This document shows positions 12,561-24,445 of a stretch of DNA of 64,000 bases, in pieces. The DNA is from Eupeodes corollae (taxonomy: Eukaryota; Arthropoda; Insecta; Diptera; Syrphidae). How positions within the stretch are numbered: the stretch's first letter is position 1; the number at the start of each line of letters is the position of its first letter. Under the pieces are notes generated by a model. The model did no database searches, was not told the origin of the DNA, and saw nothing but the letters and a program-made list of their open reading frames with translations. The translations under genes and the position numbers were made by a program. The DNA lies in NCBI RefSeq assembly GCF_945859685.1, contig NC_079149.1, positions 6,545,118-6,609,117 of the forward strand, given 5' to 3'.

Positions 12561-15500
12561 CTTTTCCGTATTCCAATAAAATAAAAGAAATGGCGAATTT
12601 GTATTTAATACTTTTATTATAAATGCAAATTGTTCAAGTAGAAAAATGCGAAAGTGAAACTTGTAGCGAATTGTTTATTTTCTAAAAAGTATTACAACGT
12701 TGTTATAATATTGAAAAGTATTAGGATTGTCAGTATTTTTACCGATTGGTAATTTTTCTTATCTTGAACGTTTGAAAATTGACTTGAACGTTTAAAATGA
12801 CAATGGATTATCAAAATAAATAAAAATGACAATGGTGCCAACATAAGAAATTTCAGACCAATAATGATAAGCAGGATAGGCAACATACATAAATAAAAAA
12901 AAAGATGTGTTCGTTTTGGTTGCATTTTTGGTCGTCGACACATATAGAAAAATTACTTTATGTGCACGCGCTTTACAAAAGAATAAGTTTTAGATTTGTA
13001 TCCGTTAGATACCAAAGTTTTGCTTTTTTCTATCTTTTTAAGAACAAAAGAGATAACTATATTTTAGTACAATATGAAATTACAAAAAGGACTGTTTGTA
13101 AAATCATAGTGATAGATCTTGTTTGTTACTCCAACAATTACATGTCTTGCGTCAAAAATAGTTACTGACGCTAACGTTTCTTCAAGCAGAGAACAACAAC
13201 TTTACAAATTTATTTTAAATTAGCAAAAACACCTAATCATACATTTTTGGATATTTACAATTTTTTTTCTCTTATAAAAACTTGTTATTTATTTACAAGC
13301 AAGTACTAAATTTTGTTTTCTATTTACATGATTTTTTGTATTTAATCATAATAAATTAATCTTAACTTAATCTAATTTCAAGCTTAAAAAACCACTTCAA
13401 ATGGCATTGTCGTCCTTATTTATTAATTCATAAATTAATTTGCAAATTGTTTAGAACAATAAATAAATTAGTTAAGTCAGCCAATGTTGGAAATCATCTG
13501 GAATTAGAGCTCTAGATAAGTCCAAGCAAGCCATGCGGTTGATTGCCAGAAATCAAATTTAAATTATAATGCCCCAAGATTACCTTCGAATAAAATAAAT
13601 ATTATGTACATAAATGTTAACAAGCCATCTTTGTTTTATTTCATTTCAAATAATAATAATTTAAATAAATAACCTTTAAATGTATCATGTTGAATTTTAC
13701 CAAGTGGTTATGTTTGTTTCTCAGTGTTCAAAATCTCACTATTTTATGTTCTGCGCTTAAAATTATTCAATTTTAATGGTGATTAAAATGTCTACATTCA
13801 AAGTAGTACCCGTGACGTGATAGTTGATACGTAGGAATGTCGTGCTAGAGGTGTTGGGGTCATTCGCTAAACTGTTCCACCTAAAGTTTTTTTACACGGG
13901 AGGAATTGCAAAAATCCTTCAAGCGCAATTTTTGCCAAGAAAAGTGCTTTCTAAAGCGTTCGTATTCATTCGGCATAAAAATAGTAGGTCCCCTCCATCT
14001 ATGGAATTGTTATACATATATTTCCTACACTCTATTTCCAATTTCCGTTTGGCCCCACATAATGATGTGACCACACATAACGATGCCCAGCATCCAAATT
14101 TTGTGTTTATTTTAATACACATTCCCCATATCAATATCACCCTATTGATATTAAAATCATCCTCCCACACAATTGCTGATTGTGCATTGCACACATTACC
14201 CTTTGTTCGCATTTCGCGACTCATCGTTTTTATTCCTTTTAATTATTTTAAGCTTTAAGAATTTTAAGTTACACAGATTAATGTGGCAGTCGATCTTTAG
14301 CTCCCAACCAGAAAAGTTAGTTTGTATTTAAATATTCAACAGTTTATTCCATTTTGAATTCGTGTTACTTTACCGAGCAGCTGATTGTGAAACGTCAAAA
14401 TCATTCTCCACTCACTTTGTAGCCGAATTTCTTACACTACGTCGGATGGGAAATTTTAACTTCATTTGTAGTTAGATTTAGCCAATCAGAATCCCTTGAC
14501 TACGTAGCCATTAGCTTTGTGAATGCGACCAATGTTTGATGGTTATGTTACTATGTTACAAGTCACTAGGCTTAGATCTCTAGAGACTGTTGCGCCACCT
14601 ACGTCTTTAATGCTTACCTTCGAGTTCTTCTTTTCCTGTGATTTAAATTTAAAAAAAAAAGATTTTTTTATATTTATTTCGTTTTCTTTATTTTATATAC
14701 ATTTTATCACCAGTATTTTTTTGTTCGTTTAAATGATAAGAACTTAAGTATACTTAATTAATCTATATATATACATACGTAATGTATATTCATAAATACA
14801 AAAATAGATTATGTCTTCATTATTTCTTAATACATTCAAAAAAATACATTTATTTCAAAATGTGCAAGTCTCAGTTATCATTGTCAACTATAATTCAATT
14901 ATATTTATTTATTCAAAATAAATCACGCAACTATTAAATAAAACAACAAATCTTTAACGTATAAGAAGCTAAATATTAATTATGTATAAACCTAAATATT
15001 CTCATTATGTTTCCACCTTTGATAATGGACTTTGGCATGAAAACAAACAACTCTTTTTCTAGAATAATTATATTGAACCGCATCTAACTTAACTGTGAGG
15101 ATATAGATACGATATTGTTTTTGAGTAATTGAAAGAACAACACGTTTTTGTAAATTTACATAATTATAAAAGATATTCTTTTAAAAGATTTGCATTTTTA
15201 TAAACGCATATTTTTCTAAACGTTTTGAATGTAATTAAATACTCTAACATAATATTTTCTGAGCGTTACTTTACAAAAACTTAAATTCAAACTTAATTTC
15301 CAGATCAGAAGAGTTTAGTTAACTTAAGAAATAATTGGATCAACAAGTTTTGGTTTTGAAAATTGACAGGTCTCTTAATTATTTATCAATTTAGAAATAT
15401 AAACAAAATTTCTCATGCACATTTCTCTTTTTTGTTGTCAAAACTTTGAGAATAGATCTTCTTCAATTTTCCACTTATTCTCAATCGCAAGAATCATAAA

Positions 15501-18290
15501 GAAAGAAAAGAATTGCAGGACTAATTTCATTACTAAGTAAGAATTCATAGTGAATTGTGCTTACCTATATTTTATTTAACTCTACTGCTCTCAATCTCTC
15601 AATGACAGCAAACATTCTCAGAAGTCTTAGAAATATAAAGTGACCCAGGAATTCCATGCCGATTACAGAATTCACTGGATGAGATGGATTCAGAGTGATT
15701 GTTTGACATTTAAACTATAGAGTAAATGTCATAATTGACATTTCATTTCCTTCTCTTGACAGCTTGTCATCTCGTTTACTCACACTTTGGATGTGTTCAA
15801 TCTCAGATAGATAGGGTGTGTGGACGCTTATTATGTGATGAACAGGTGATCTAAAACAGCTGGACAATCAAAAGATATTGGATATTTTCCACAACACCTG
15901 ATTTACTTATGGTTGAATTTAAACAAACCTGACACATTGAATTCAAATGTTTATATTTTCTTTGAAAATCCATGAATTATAAAAATCAAAAATTGAAAAT
16001 TGTATTTTACAATAATTTTAGACCTCGAAATTTAAATGTTTACTTGCTTATTGTAAACAGTTGAAAGTTGTTTTTTTTTTTAAATTTATTGACAGCTATA
16101 TCAATAAGGTCATCCAACTCATTCCATATGATATCTAACGGGATTTTCCATAAGTAAAGTCAGATTTCCATCAAAAATTGATTTTTTTTCGTGGCGCATG
16201 GAACACGATTGTAACTTTTTCTTTCATTGTTAGTGGAGCGTTAACGCGTGGGCCACATATATGTTAGTGTATACTTTTAATTCGAATGCATTTAAACTGC
16301 AACAATCTGCACATTCCTTCACGTTCCAGACGCACCGTTTTGTTTTTCTTGGTTACTTTGCTGACAAGCATAATATTAAAAACATAATTCAGGTGACAAA
16401 ATAAGTGTAAGAATAAAGAGAGTTGACTCCAATCGTCACAACGAACAAGACGTGTTTCATTTGATTGGTATGATTTAAAAAAAAAAAACTTATTTCGCTA
16501 AAGAAAAAGTTCAATCGCGCGGTAGAGCTGTCAAATTTCCAACTTAACATTTGATCTCAAATCAAAAATAAACCAATTTATTGTGTCCCATGGAAAGTAA
16601 AAACAGGGGAAATTTATGTTTTCACTGATCTAGATCAAAAATCAACCAATTTATATTACCTTACCATTGGAAATTCCGATAAGTATTCACACAGATTGTT
16701 TGACAAATATTATTTGGATTATTATTAAAGAACTCAAAGTTTTATATTTTAAATATTAGGTAAATATTTTTGTTTGTTTCATAAGTTTTTTGAAATGATA
16801 CTTACAAATTTCACATAAAATAATATTTTTTTATTAATTTAATAAACATTTTCTGGATATTGATAAAGTTAAGGCATATTGCATATTCCACTTAAAAGTT
16901 TAAACATATCTTGTCTTAAATTCATCTTAATTTATTGTTTTTGCCTGTTTTAGTTAAAATTTTATTTCACATAGAATTTATATTTTTTTTTAAACCAATT
17001 ATCATATTTTTGAAAAATTGAATATGACAAATTTGAGAATGATGTTTTGAAACAACATATGATGCAAAATTAAAATATTAATTTGTTTATTTTTTGTATC
17101 CTAATTTCATCCAATTTTTACAAATATATATTTTACAATGGACATAATATTATTACATTTTTCATTGAACAAAGCAAAGTTCATTATACATAATAAGTTT
17201 TTTGTTTAGATTTTTACAGAACCAATAAATGATGAAATGTTGATAGTAGTTTCATTTGATTGATGTTATTTAATGTAGATACAATGTTTTTTTTTTTTTT
17301 TTAGTTCTTATAATTATTCAATTCTGTAAGACAAAAAAATTATTACTTTTTTTAACCATTTTATAGCGGTAATTTGTAACTTTTAAACATGATTAGTAAT
17401 TATAATAGTTATGTTGTTTATGAGTAATTTAACATTGTTTTTAATAATATTTGTATACTTAGTTGAAAAATTTTGTGACACTCTGTAGGTTAAATAGTAA
17501 TGCGGGGGTAATCGTTTCTAAGAATCAAGTGAATACAATTTGTTCGTTTATGCAATTAAAGATTCATGTGTTATGTCGGAGTCTCTTATCTGACCCAACA
17601 AATATTAAAAAATAGATAAGACCATGCAAATTCTAAACTTTAAAAGTTACAAATTTATGTTGTGCCCTTAGTCACAGAGACCACACACAGTTCCCACAAT
17701 TACCCAATTCCTATGAATCGCATTCAAGACACATGACATAGTTCGATTACGACCAAGTGTTCCGCATGTGTCATATACGAGTATATTGTTATACTATCAT
17801 AGGAACGGCAATCGAACTATGTCAACCAAATAAACACAATACAATAACGGATCATATTGCAATACTGACCCATCGTAGTGCAACTATGTCAAGTGGGACA
17901 TATGTTGATGTTGTGTTGTAAAGCACTTACTTCACAACATTCCCTTATCATCTTCCCTAATTCCACTCTAATTAAATCCACTTCAAATTAAAACAGTCAT
18001 CATTTCTTTTTGATTTGATTGAACAATATCCGACCCACATATAATTCCCATATTCATCATTTCCTTTTAATTACCTACAAAAATTCCATTCAACTCCAAT
18101 ATTGCCAACCACGCGATCAACAAAACCCAAAATTCCCAGTTCTTAATTTTCCATTTTCCTATATTCAACAATCAATGCACTCCCTTTTCAAACCCATTAA
18201 ACGTGCATTGAACCCTATAGCAACTACAAACAAGCACACTTGTGCTCATGTTGCATTTTTTCTGTTTCGTTGTGTCGGGTGACGAGCCAT
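12561..18290. other. Long AT-rich non-coding stretch
   Basis: No credible gene. The longest frame, 13824-14258, has no recognisable motif and skewed composition. The motif TGTTGGAAATCATCTG near 13490 also occurs near 9640. An inverted repeat near 17740-17820 (GACATAGTTCGATTACG / GCAATCGAACTATGTC) could form a hairpin and may belong to an unrecognised element. Confidence 0.5.
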
Positions 18291-18539
18291 CGATGTGTGA
18301 CTCTGTATCTTGAATTCGGATCGTTCGGTCTGGGGAAGGTGAACTTTAAGGCGAAACAAACGCGGGAAGTTACTCCAACTGGAGGATGGCCCACGGCCCA
18401 ACATAAAGTCTAAAAAATTCTAAATTTTGTAATTCTTTTGGTTGAATTCTTTTGTTCAAATTGTTAATTTGCTTTGTTTAACGTTAATTGTATTAATTTT
18501 GAAAAGAATGTAATACGGGAGACAAGTTTTATGGACTTA

Positions 18540-19420
18540 TGGGCGATTGGCTGTTGATGAAGTGATTGAAATCCGCCACTCCATATTGGCTGAAAGCTAA
18601 AATGGCGGGAGATGAAAAAGAAGAGATAGGGCAGATCTTAGAATCTGTCCGTCAATTCTTTTCGAGCATTGAGAGCGTGAACATAAAGAAAAAAAATAAA
18701 AGATAATTTGTCTGATTTTCGTACCGAGACCGAGTGAAAATTGAGAATAACTAAGAGAATTTAGTAGTGTGGTTTTTTTTTTTTTAAATGAAAAAGAAAA
18801 AGAAGGAAAGGAAAAATACCTATTTGGGGCTCTGCAGGAAAAAGATAAGTACAAATTTGTTTATTTTCGGTTAACTTGTTTTAATTCTTTTACCCCAATT
18901 TTGTTTGTGGAAATTAAGACCTTAACGGTCCATAGTCCATAAAACCTTACGTTAATTTTTGAAAAGATCCTGAGTTTTTATCCTGCTTTAGCAAGGTTTC
19001 TCAGGCATATTCTAATAAATAAATTTGTCCTAAAAGATATCCATTTTGTTTTTTTTTTTGTTTTATCTTCTTATTTAGTGGTTATACTGTTTCGTTGGTG
19101 TTTTTCTCTTCTTGTTTTCAGAAAAGGTTTGCAATTTCCTTTTTCTTATTTCAGGAACAAAAAAAATTGCTGGCGCCCCTTTTTCTTACGAAACGTAAGA
19201 CCGCCCCTGTGACAATTACTAATTCAACTAATAATTTTGATTACAACGTGATATCACATCTTCATGCAACTTAATCAATCGATTAATCATTAGTTGCTAC
19301 ACCCACCCCTCACTGAGCTCGTCGTGGTGGCAGCACTTAAATTGCTGCTTGTTGCAATTTTGCCTCGTCGCTTATCGCCGCTGTTGTTTGACAGTTCGGC
19401 ATAATTTACTACTTGCAATT
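18540..19420 (+). mobile_element. LTR-retrotransposon fragment: LTR, PBS-like TGGCGCCC, leader
   Basis: About 640 bp here align in order with 51960-52686: ATTGGCTGAAAGC, AAAGATAAGTA, AGATCCTGAGTTTTTATCCT, then GGTTTGCAATTTCC and TGGCGCCC at 19171-19178. After it both copies share a CACCC...ACTGAGCT...GCAGCAC leader. This is the pattern of LTR end, primer-binding start and leader. Only the first 8 nt match a tRNA-Lys type PBS. No gag or pol follows. Confidence 0.55.
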
Positions 19421-19929
19421 GAAATTTAATATTTCGCGCGGGTGTTTTGTTTAATTTTAATTTCTTTAATAAATATTAGTCAAAATAAAGTGCAACATGC
19501 TTATCAACCTTCAACATCCTAAGAAAAATAAAAGACTTACGGAAGCAATTAATAATAAACAACAGATTTATCAACAAATGTCCCAAATTCTCCCAACAAA
19601 AAAGTGTGCAAAATGATACAATTAAATGTTAACAAAACAGAAACAAAATATACTCTCTTAACAGTTGTTGCGTGCGGATGTGCTTTTAAATCGCTCCCGA
19701 ATAAAATCGAAAAAAAGTCGGAAATAGATCGTGTTCGAAAGTAAAAACTATATTAAATTGAACATAAACTCGGGCCGAAGATTTTAATGTATTTCGCTTG
19801 TTCGAATTTTATCGGCCTTAAAAGTTATTTGCATTTTAAGTTTTCAAATTTCGCCTTCGAGAAGAATTTTATTTTTTGTTAGTGTCAAATTACCATAGAA
19901 TATAAGAGCCGATAGAAGGAACTGCTCCA

Positions 19930-20250
19930 TATAATTTGGAATTGGTTGAAGCGGAACCATCATGGTCTAACCTGGGAGGATGGAACATTCCAGACTATAG
20001 TAAGATCGAACTCTATAGTCTTTTGTAAGGGAGAGGAGAAAAAAACATGGCTTGAAGAAATAATAAAAAATGAAAACGTTATGATTATAAACATAGAAGA
20101 ATTTGGTGACACTCAGAACCTGAAGAATATGAAGAAGAAAAGAACCCCGCATGAGATATCCTGTACCTTTCATATCAATAAAAAATTCTGTGCATTGGGA
20201 AATGCATATGCAATACAAAATTATTTAAATAATAAAAATTGTATTTAAAA
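19930..20250 (+). pseudogene. Fragment of the Maverick DLQGF-family gene
   Basis: The frame at 19946-20248 is nearly identical to the C-terminal two-thirds of the gene at 26700-27188 (shared 'KNENVMIINIEEFGDTQNL', and the C-x2-H...CA-x2-N ending). It lacks the N-terminal DLQGF part and lies in the opposite orientation relative to its neighbours compared with the full Maverick, so the locus is rearranged. Confidence 0.8.
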
Positions 20251-20277
20251 GAAAAAAAAAAAAGAAAACCATATATG

Positions 20278-20570
20278 AAGCTCCGACTGCTAAAGAGGAA
20301 CATTTTTGGTATTTTGTTCATTCTGTAATTAATTTCTAACATGGATTCGTTATTAACTAAGTTAAAGGACTAATTCGAGAGAAACCTCTTATCCTCGTTA
20401 AGGAGCTACCGAACATAGCTCAAAATATTGTAAGTGCACGGAGATGTACTACAAGATTCGGGGTAAAGATACTCGTTGAGTTGGAGAGTTGTAAGGTTTT
20501 TCTGGGGGAGCGTTTTAACGCTCTCACTGATATTAGAGTAGCGGCGTTGAAGCAAAATACTTAATGATTT
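20278..20570 (+). pseudogene. Broken copy of the MSM small-module gene
   Basis: Closely matches 27830-28160, including 'AAAGAGGAACATTTTTGGTATTTTG' promoter-proximal sequence and the coding region from the ATG at 20341. An early in-frame stop and loss of the acidic C-terminal tail make it non-functional. The TATA box of the intact copy is missing here. Confidence 0.8.
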
Positions 20571-21200
20571 TTTCTATCAAATCAATTTAAGAAAATTAGG
20601 AAGATTTTTACAAATACTGCAGAACTTATTTTCACTTATTATTTCCTTATGGCTTTATCGAAGCTACCAAAAGCATTTGACCTGGACCCCACATGTAAAA
20701 AAGGGTACTTCTCCCATTTTTTCAACAAACTGGAGAATGAAGACTACGCTGAAAAATTACCTCCTTTTAAATAATATGCTCCTGATGCTAGGAAGTCTGA
20801 AGAGAGGAATATTTTTTTGACATGGTACAACGAACACAAAAATGACAATTTTGTTATGAAACAAGAACTACCTAAATATTGTATTAGTGATGTTAAGATT
20901 TTGGCTGATACATGTTTAAAATTTCGGAAATTATTTCTCGCTCAAAGTAATGTAGAGCCAGTTTTGGAGGCAACTACAATAGCATCAGCCTGCAGCTTGG
21001 TATATCGTCGAAATTTTCTCAAGGAAGATACAATAGTACAATACAATACAATACCGAAATCAGTCTAAGAAAGCAATTCAATGGTTTATTTGAGAATCCA
21101 AATCAAGGAAAATTAGTTTAAAACATGCTGCTAATGGAAAAGAAGTTAAAATTGCAGACCTCAAAGTTGACGGATTTTGCGAAGAAACAGCGAAATTTTG
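20571..21200 (+). pseudogene. Maverick PolB fragment fused to a 32.8-kb-like segment
   Basis: 20571-20635 matches about 32812-32910 (TTAGGAAGATTTTTACAAATACTGCAG). From about 20640 it matches PolB of the full element (the region of 39100-39650, minus strand there). Exonuclease III 'YCISDVKILADTC' is present. Stops and a frameshift after 'RRNFLKEDT' end it. Confidence 0.8.
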
Positions 21201-21240
21201 AATTTCATGATTGTTATTACCATGAAATTGCCTTTTATTT

Positions 21241-21343
21241 TCTAAAAATAGATTACAAATTACAATAATATACAATTAAAACACTACAAATTATATCCAC
21301 ATAACCGCTAGAAATTCCCAGCACCAGTCGGCACTTCTTCTAC
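21241..21343. repeat. Short Maverick terminal repeat lacking the tRNA-like segment
   Basis: Aligns with 42030-42247 from CTAAAAATAGATTACAAATTAC to CCAGTCG..CTTCTTCTAC, but about 110 bp containing the A/B-box tRNA-like sequence are missing. It marks the right end of a shuffled Maverick derivative. Confidence 0.7.
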
Positions 21344-21900
21344 AATGGACATTGCTTTGATGTTCAAGGTTTCATCGGCTACAACAATGAATTCATACCA
21401 AAAGAATTTTCATTGATTCACCAAGGACAACATCAACACTTTCTTATTAAATCACCCTTTAAGTTCAACAAATTGTGGAACGCGTTGCAGAGCCAGGTGA
21501 AATGGTTGAACCATCATCATCTGTTCGAAGGACATTTGACATTCGTTACACATTAAAAAAAAAATAGGCGGTACAACGAATTTAACATTCGTTACAAATA
21601 AAAAAAACTGATCAGAGGAAACTCAATAGCTTTTTTTAAAGGAAAGGATAAGGTAATTTGGATGAATATCCTAATAAAAAACGAAAACATACATTAATAT
21701 TGAGGATTTTGGCAATACGGCCAATTTAAAATGTTTAAAAAAACAATTAATTTGTGAACAAACATATTATTTTCACTCTAACCAAAAATGTTGTGCTTTG
21801 GAAAATGAGCAAATTATTCTTGAATACATGTGCAAAAACAAGGTTTTTAATAAATAATTTAAATGAAAAAGTTATTAACAAAAGAACTGGAGAATGTTTT
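21344..21900 (+). pseudogene. Second, diverged DLQGF-family gene copy (broken)
   Basis: Frames encode 'DVQGFIGYNNEFIPKEFSL', 'HFLIKSPFKFNKL' and 'WLNHHHL' (about 21350-21530), then 'NSIAFFKGKDK' and 'KNENIH' (about 21605-21690). They are collinear with the 26700-27188 protein but only partly identical. Stops and frameshifts break it. It is a paralogue, not a recent copy. Confidence 0.65.
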
Positions 21901-22307
21901 TTAAAAGCTCCTTTTGCAGAACAGAATTTTTGGTTCCCAGCCTATAATGCAAAACAGCCACACCATAACTGTATGGGAGCAAGCAACCGAAGGGCTGTTA
22001 ACGCCAAGAAATAGTATTCCACGACCAGGTAGCAACTTGAAACATATTGAACATTATGCGCCTTACCAATAATTATTGACTAAACAAGCATTTAGATAAA
22101 CGCCACGTTAAACTTTAGAGACGAGTTTATTTGTGTGTTAACCAATAACCAAATTAAACACGTCTTTAACTAAAGTGTGCTCTATTACATTATCTACTAC
22201 ATTTGTTGCCAAACAGACAGCTGCTGTCGAAATGACATTTGTTTTATTTATGAAATGTCAGCATAAAAGTTTTTAAGTGAAACTATTAAAAGTACCTACA
22301 AATTAAT

Positions 22308-22446
22308 TATGAGTTCCGACGATGCAAATATTATTAATGATATCAATATTTTGGAGGAGGTGTCACAATCCCGAAGAAGAAAAATTTACAGAAAAAGGAT
22401 AGATCCATTCGCTGATTATGACGACAAAGTTTTTTTCGGCACTACA
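22308..22446 (+). pseudogene. First exon of a PIF/Harbinger transposase, orphaned
   Basis: Starts at ATG 22308 and encodes about 46 residues. The end, 'SRRRKIYRKRIDPFADYDDK' followed by VFFGTTG, is like the N-terminus of HARBI1-type nucleases, and a GTAAGG donor follows at 22447. No downstream DDE exon is found; the MSM gene begins about 150 bp later. Assigned from the 'R-x-R-x-dP-x-dd-x-x-F' pattern. Confidence 0.5.
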
Positions 22447-22512
22447 GGTAAGGTTTTTTTGTCCCAGTAAAAATCATTTTTGTAAGGTATTCTATGGTAG
22501 CGGTAAAAGTTG

Positions 22513-22520
22513 TATATAAG
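22513..22520 (+). promoter_or_regulatory. TATA box of MSM gene copy 1
   Basis: TATATAAG lies 78 bp upstream of the ATG at 22598, with a compact leader between. Confidence 0.6.
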
Positions 22521-22597
22521 AGAGGGAACAATTTCTTAAATTTAAGTATTAACCAAATAATTGGACTAAGTAGTACAAGAAAAACTAAAAAAAAAAA

Positions 22598-22954
22598 ATG
22601 GATTTTCTGCTAAAAAAATTAAATAAAATGACTGAAGAGAAGCCACTGATTTCGTTGAAGGATCTATCTACAGATCCTCAACGAATTATAGAGGTCCGGA
22701 GGTGCAACACTCGTTACGCAACGAAGATACTTCTCGAGCTAGACAAGTATAAAGTGTTTCTGAGCGATCGTTTCAGTACCTTAACAGACGGGGAGCTGAA
22801 GGCCATGCAGAATACGAGGATGCATCAATCTTCCTCAGGAGTAAAGTTCTTGCCAGAAGAACGTATAAAACGATCCAGAGAGGATCATGAAGTTGAAGAC
22901 GACGATTCCAGCAGCGAATTATTTATGCACTCTCAAAAACGACTATGTTTTTGA
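22598..22954 (+). CDS. Stand-alone MSM small protein (118 aa), Maverick-related
   Basis: An intact ORF with a TATA promoter and a polyadenylation-like AATAAA soon after the stop. It shares the core pattern K-x2-I-x-[LV]-K-[DE]-L ... C-x-T-[RK]-[YF] ... K-[IV]-L-x-E-L ... F-L ... L-[ST]-D with 27934-28305 and with the N-terminal exon of Maverick PolB (41292-41606). The C-terminal third is charged (KRSREDHE, EVEDDD) and ends SQKRLCF, like SQKRQCF at 28305. No known function. The alternation of charged and hydrophobic residues would suit a small beta-barrel or nucleic-acid-binding fold, but that is inference. It heads block X. Confidence 0.75.
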   Translation: MDFLLKKLNKMTEEKPLISLKDLSTDPQRIIEVRRCNTRYATKILLELDKYKVFLSDRFSTLTDGELKAMQNTRMHQSSSGVKFLPEERIKRSREDHEVEDDDSSSELFMHSQKRLCF

Positions 22955-23334
22955 GAATTAAAAAAAAAATTGAATAAGTATACCTAAATAAAGTTATAAA
23001 AATTGAAAATTGTATTTTTTATTACTTCTTCTTCATTGTTTTTTTGTCATTTTGATTGTTTTGTTGTTATTTTTCCTTTTGATAAAGATGGTAACAGAGA
23101 AATAAATGTCTAGACATGCATATCAATTCAACCTAATATGACAAAGTTGTTGGGGGTTTGTGGTTGTTATAGTGTTGATATCATATCAGTTGTTAGGAAC
23201 TGTCAGTATTTTGTATTTAAGAGTCTTTAATGAGAAATTTCAGTTTTATAGTTTCATTACTTTAGTTCCAATTTATAAAACGGTTCATTAAATTAAATTA
23301 CTTAGGGTTGTACTTATTCCAAGAAACCAAAATT

Positions 23335-23790
23335 CATAGACTGTCGAGATGCCGCTCCTTTGTGGGCACTTTATGGGTACCTTGTACCCACATTAAAGTC
23401 TGTGCGAAAGGACCGGAAGGGAATGAAGACAACATTGAAACCAACCATCAAGGACTCCCATTAATGATTTATTTTTGTTGCAGCCTCTATTCAGAACGTT
23501 GAGCATCACATCAAGCACTTACAACAAAAAGGAGATAACGTGCAGCCGTTTATTATAGTGGTTGGCAAGGATGTCATCAATTTTAAAGAAATATTTTTGT
23601 ATTTCGATGGCGTAAAATTTCCTTTTATTAGTTTGATCCGGGCGGTGGACATTTGTTTTAAAACGTTTTTTCTTTTTAATTTAGAGTTTCCTAATTGTTA
23701 TGAACCTAACCACCTGATAGTGATAGTGATATCCATAACTGTATCGAACTGCATGAGTCTGGCAACTTCGATGTTTTCTATATAGTAAGA
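23335..23790 (+). pseudogene. Degenerate QPFI-family ORF, copy 1
   Basis: One frame reads 'CRDAAPLWALYGYLVPTLKS', 'TLKPTIKDSH', two adjacent stops, then 'HIKHLQQKGDNVQPFIIVVG', 'FLYFDGVKFPF', 'AVDICFKTFFLFNLEFP'. The same pattern (QP-[FY]-I-x-[VI]-VG, AVDICFK) recurs at 48500-48780 and 55360-55620. I recall similar segments in TE-linked insect ORFs but know no function. The stops are partly shared between copies, so it was dead, or is split, before duplication. Confidence 0.5.
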
Positions 23791-24066
23791 AAGAGTACAA
23801 GAGAATGTAGAGCCAATAAGACCGAGGAGGCCGATTTTAAATAAAACGGAAGATAGTGGTTTTTGGTTAATTTTCCACTTTAAAATCGTTGTATTTTTAT
23901 TTTAAGATAGAAGTTGGAATTTCGGACAGAGCTCACCACTTAGTTGTCGATACATTTAGTCCTTCGAGCCCGATTTGACCCGTGACGCGATAGATAAAAA
24001 AAATATTGTCTTTTTATTAGAATAAAACCCCGCGTGTGAAAGAACGGGAAGTGTGAAAGAAAAAAA

Positions 24067-24297
24067 TTGTTTTTTGTATTATATCGAGAAAGAAGTTACG
24101 TGCAAAATCACGTAGGCACCAGCCGTAAGTACACAAAGCCGTTGGGTTATGTGACAGAGGTGAAGAAAGCTGCCCGAGAAATCCATGCAGGCAACATGTA
24201 CAAGGATAGATTGATAGATACCCCGCCTGTTGCTTTATTTTTAGTCACTACCACAAGAACACACCAGGGAGAGATCATTTTAAGAATTCCCGCTTAA
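24067..24297 (+). CDS. Short ORF in block X, unknown (76 aa)
   Basis: The open frame is preserved in the second block copy (49079-49309) with few substitutions, and is basic. The frame's first codon is TTG; the first ATG is internal ('NMYKDRL'). No domain recognised. Preservation in two copies may only reflect recent duplication. Confidence 0.25.
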   Translation: MFFVLYRERSYVQNHVGTSRKYTKPLGYVTEVKKAAREIHAGNMYKDRLIDTPPVALFLVTTTRTHQGEIILRIPA

Positions 24298-24445
24298 CAA
24301 CCGGGAAATCACGAATTTTTGACTTACAACCAAAAATGAGTGAAAGAGATCAGACTGAGAAAGAATGTCAATGACATAAATAACCAAATTCGAAAGACAC
24401 ACTCGCTACCTTGTTTTTGGTCGCTGACAAAGTCTTAGGTATATA

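Larger units (their letters stand above)
22750..24445. repeat. Repeated block X, copy 1 (continues 26195-26231 and 42249-42264)
   Basis: Nearly identical to 47754-49502. Copy 1 is interrupted by Tc1 (24446-26194) and Maverick (26232-42248). It contains the MSM gene, a degenerate QPFI-family gene and a short ORF. A third, short fragment lies at 53852-54000. It behaves like a transposable element of unknown class; its ends are uncertain. Confidence 0.85.

Noticed and set aside
13824..14258. 144-codon ORF
   Set aside because: No motif, overlapped by an antisense ORF, and composition like surrounding non-coding DNA.
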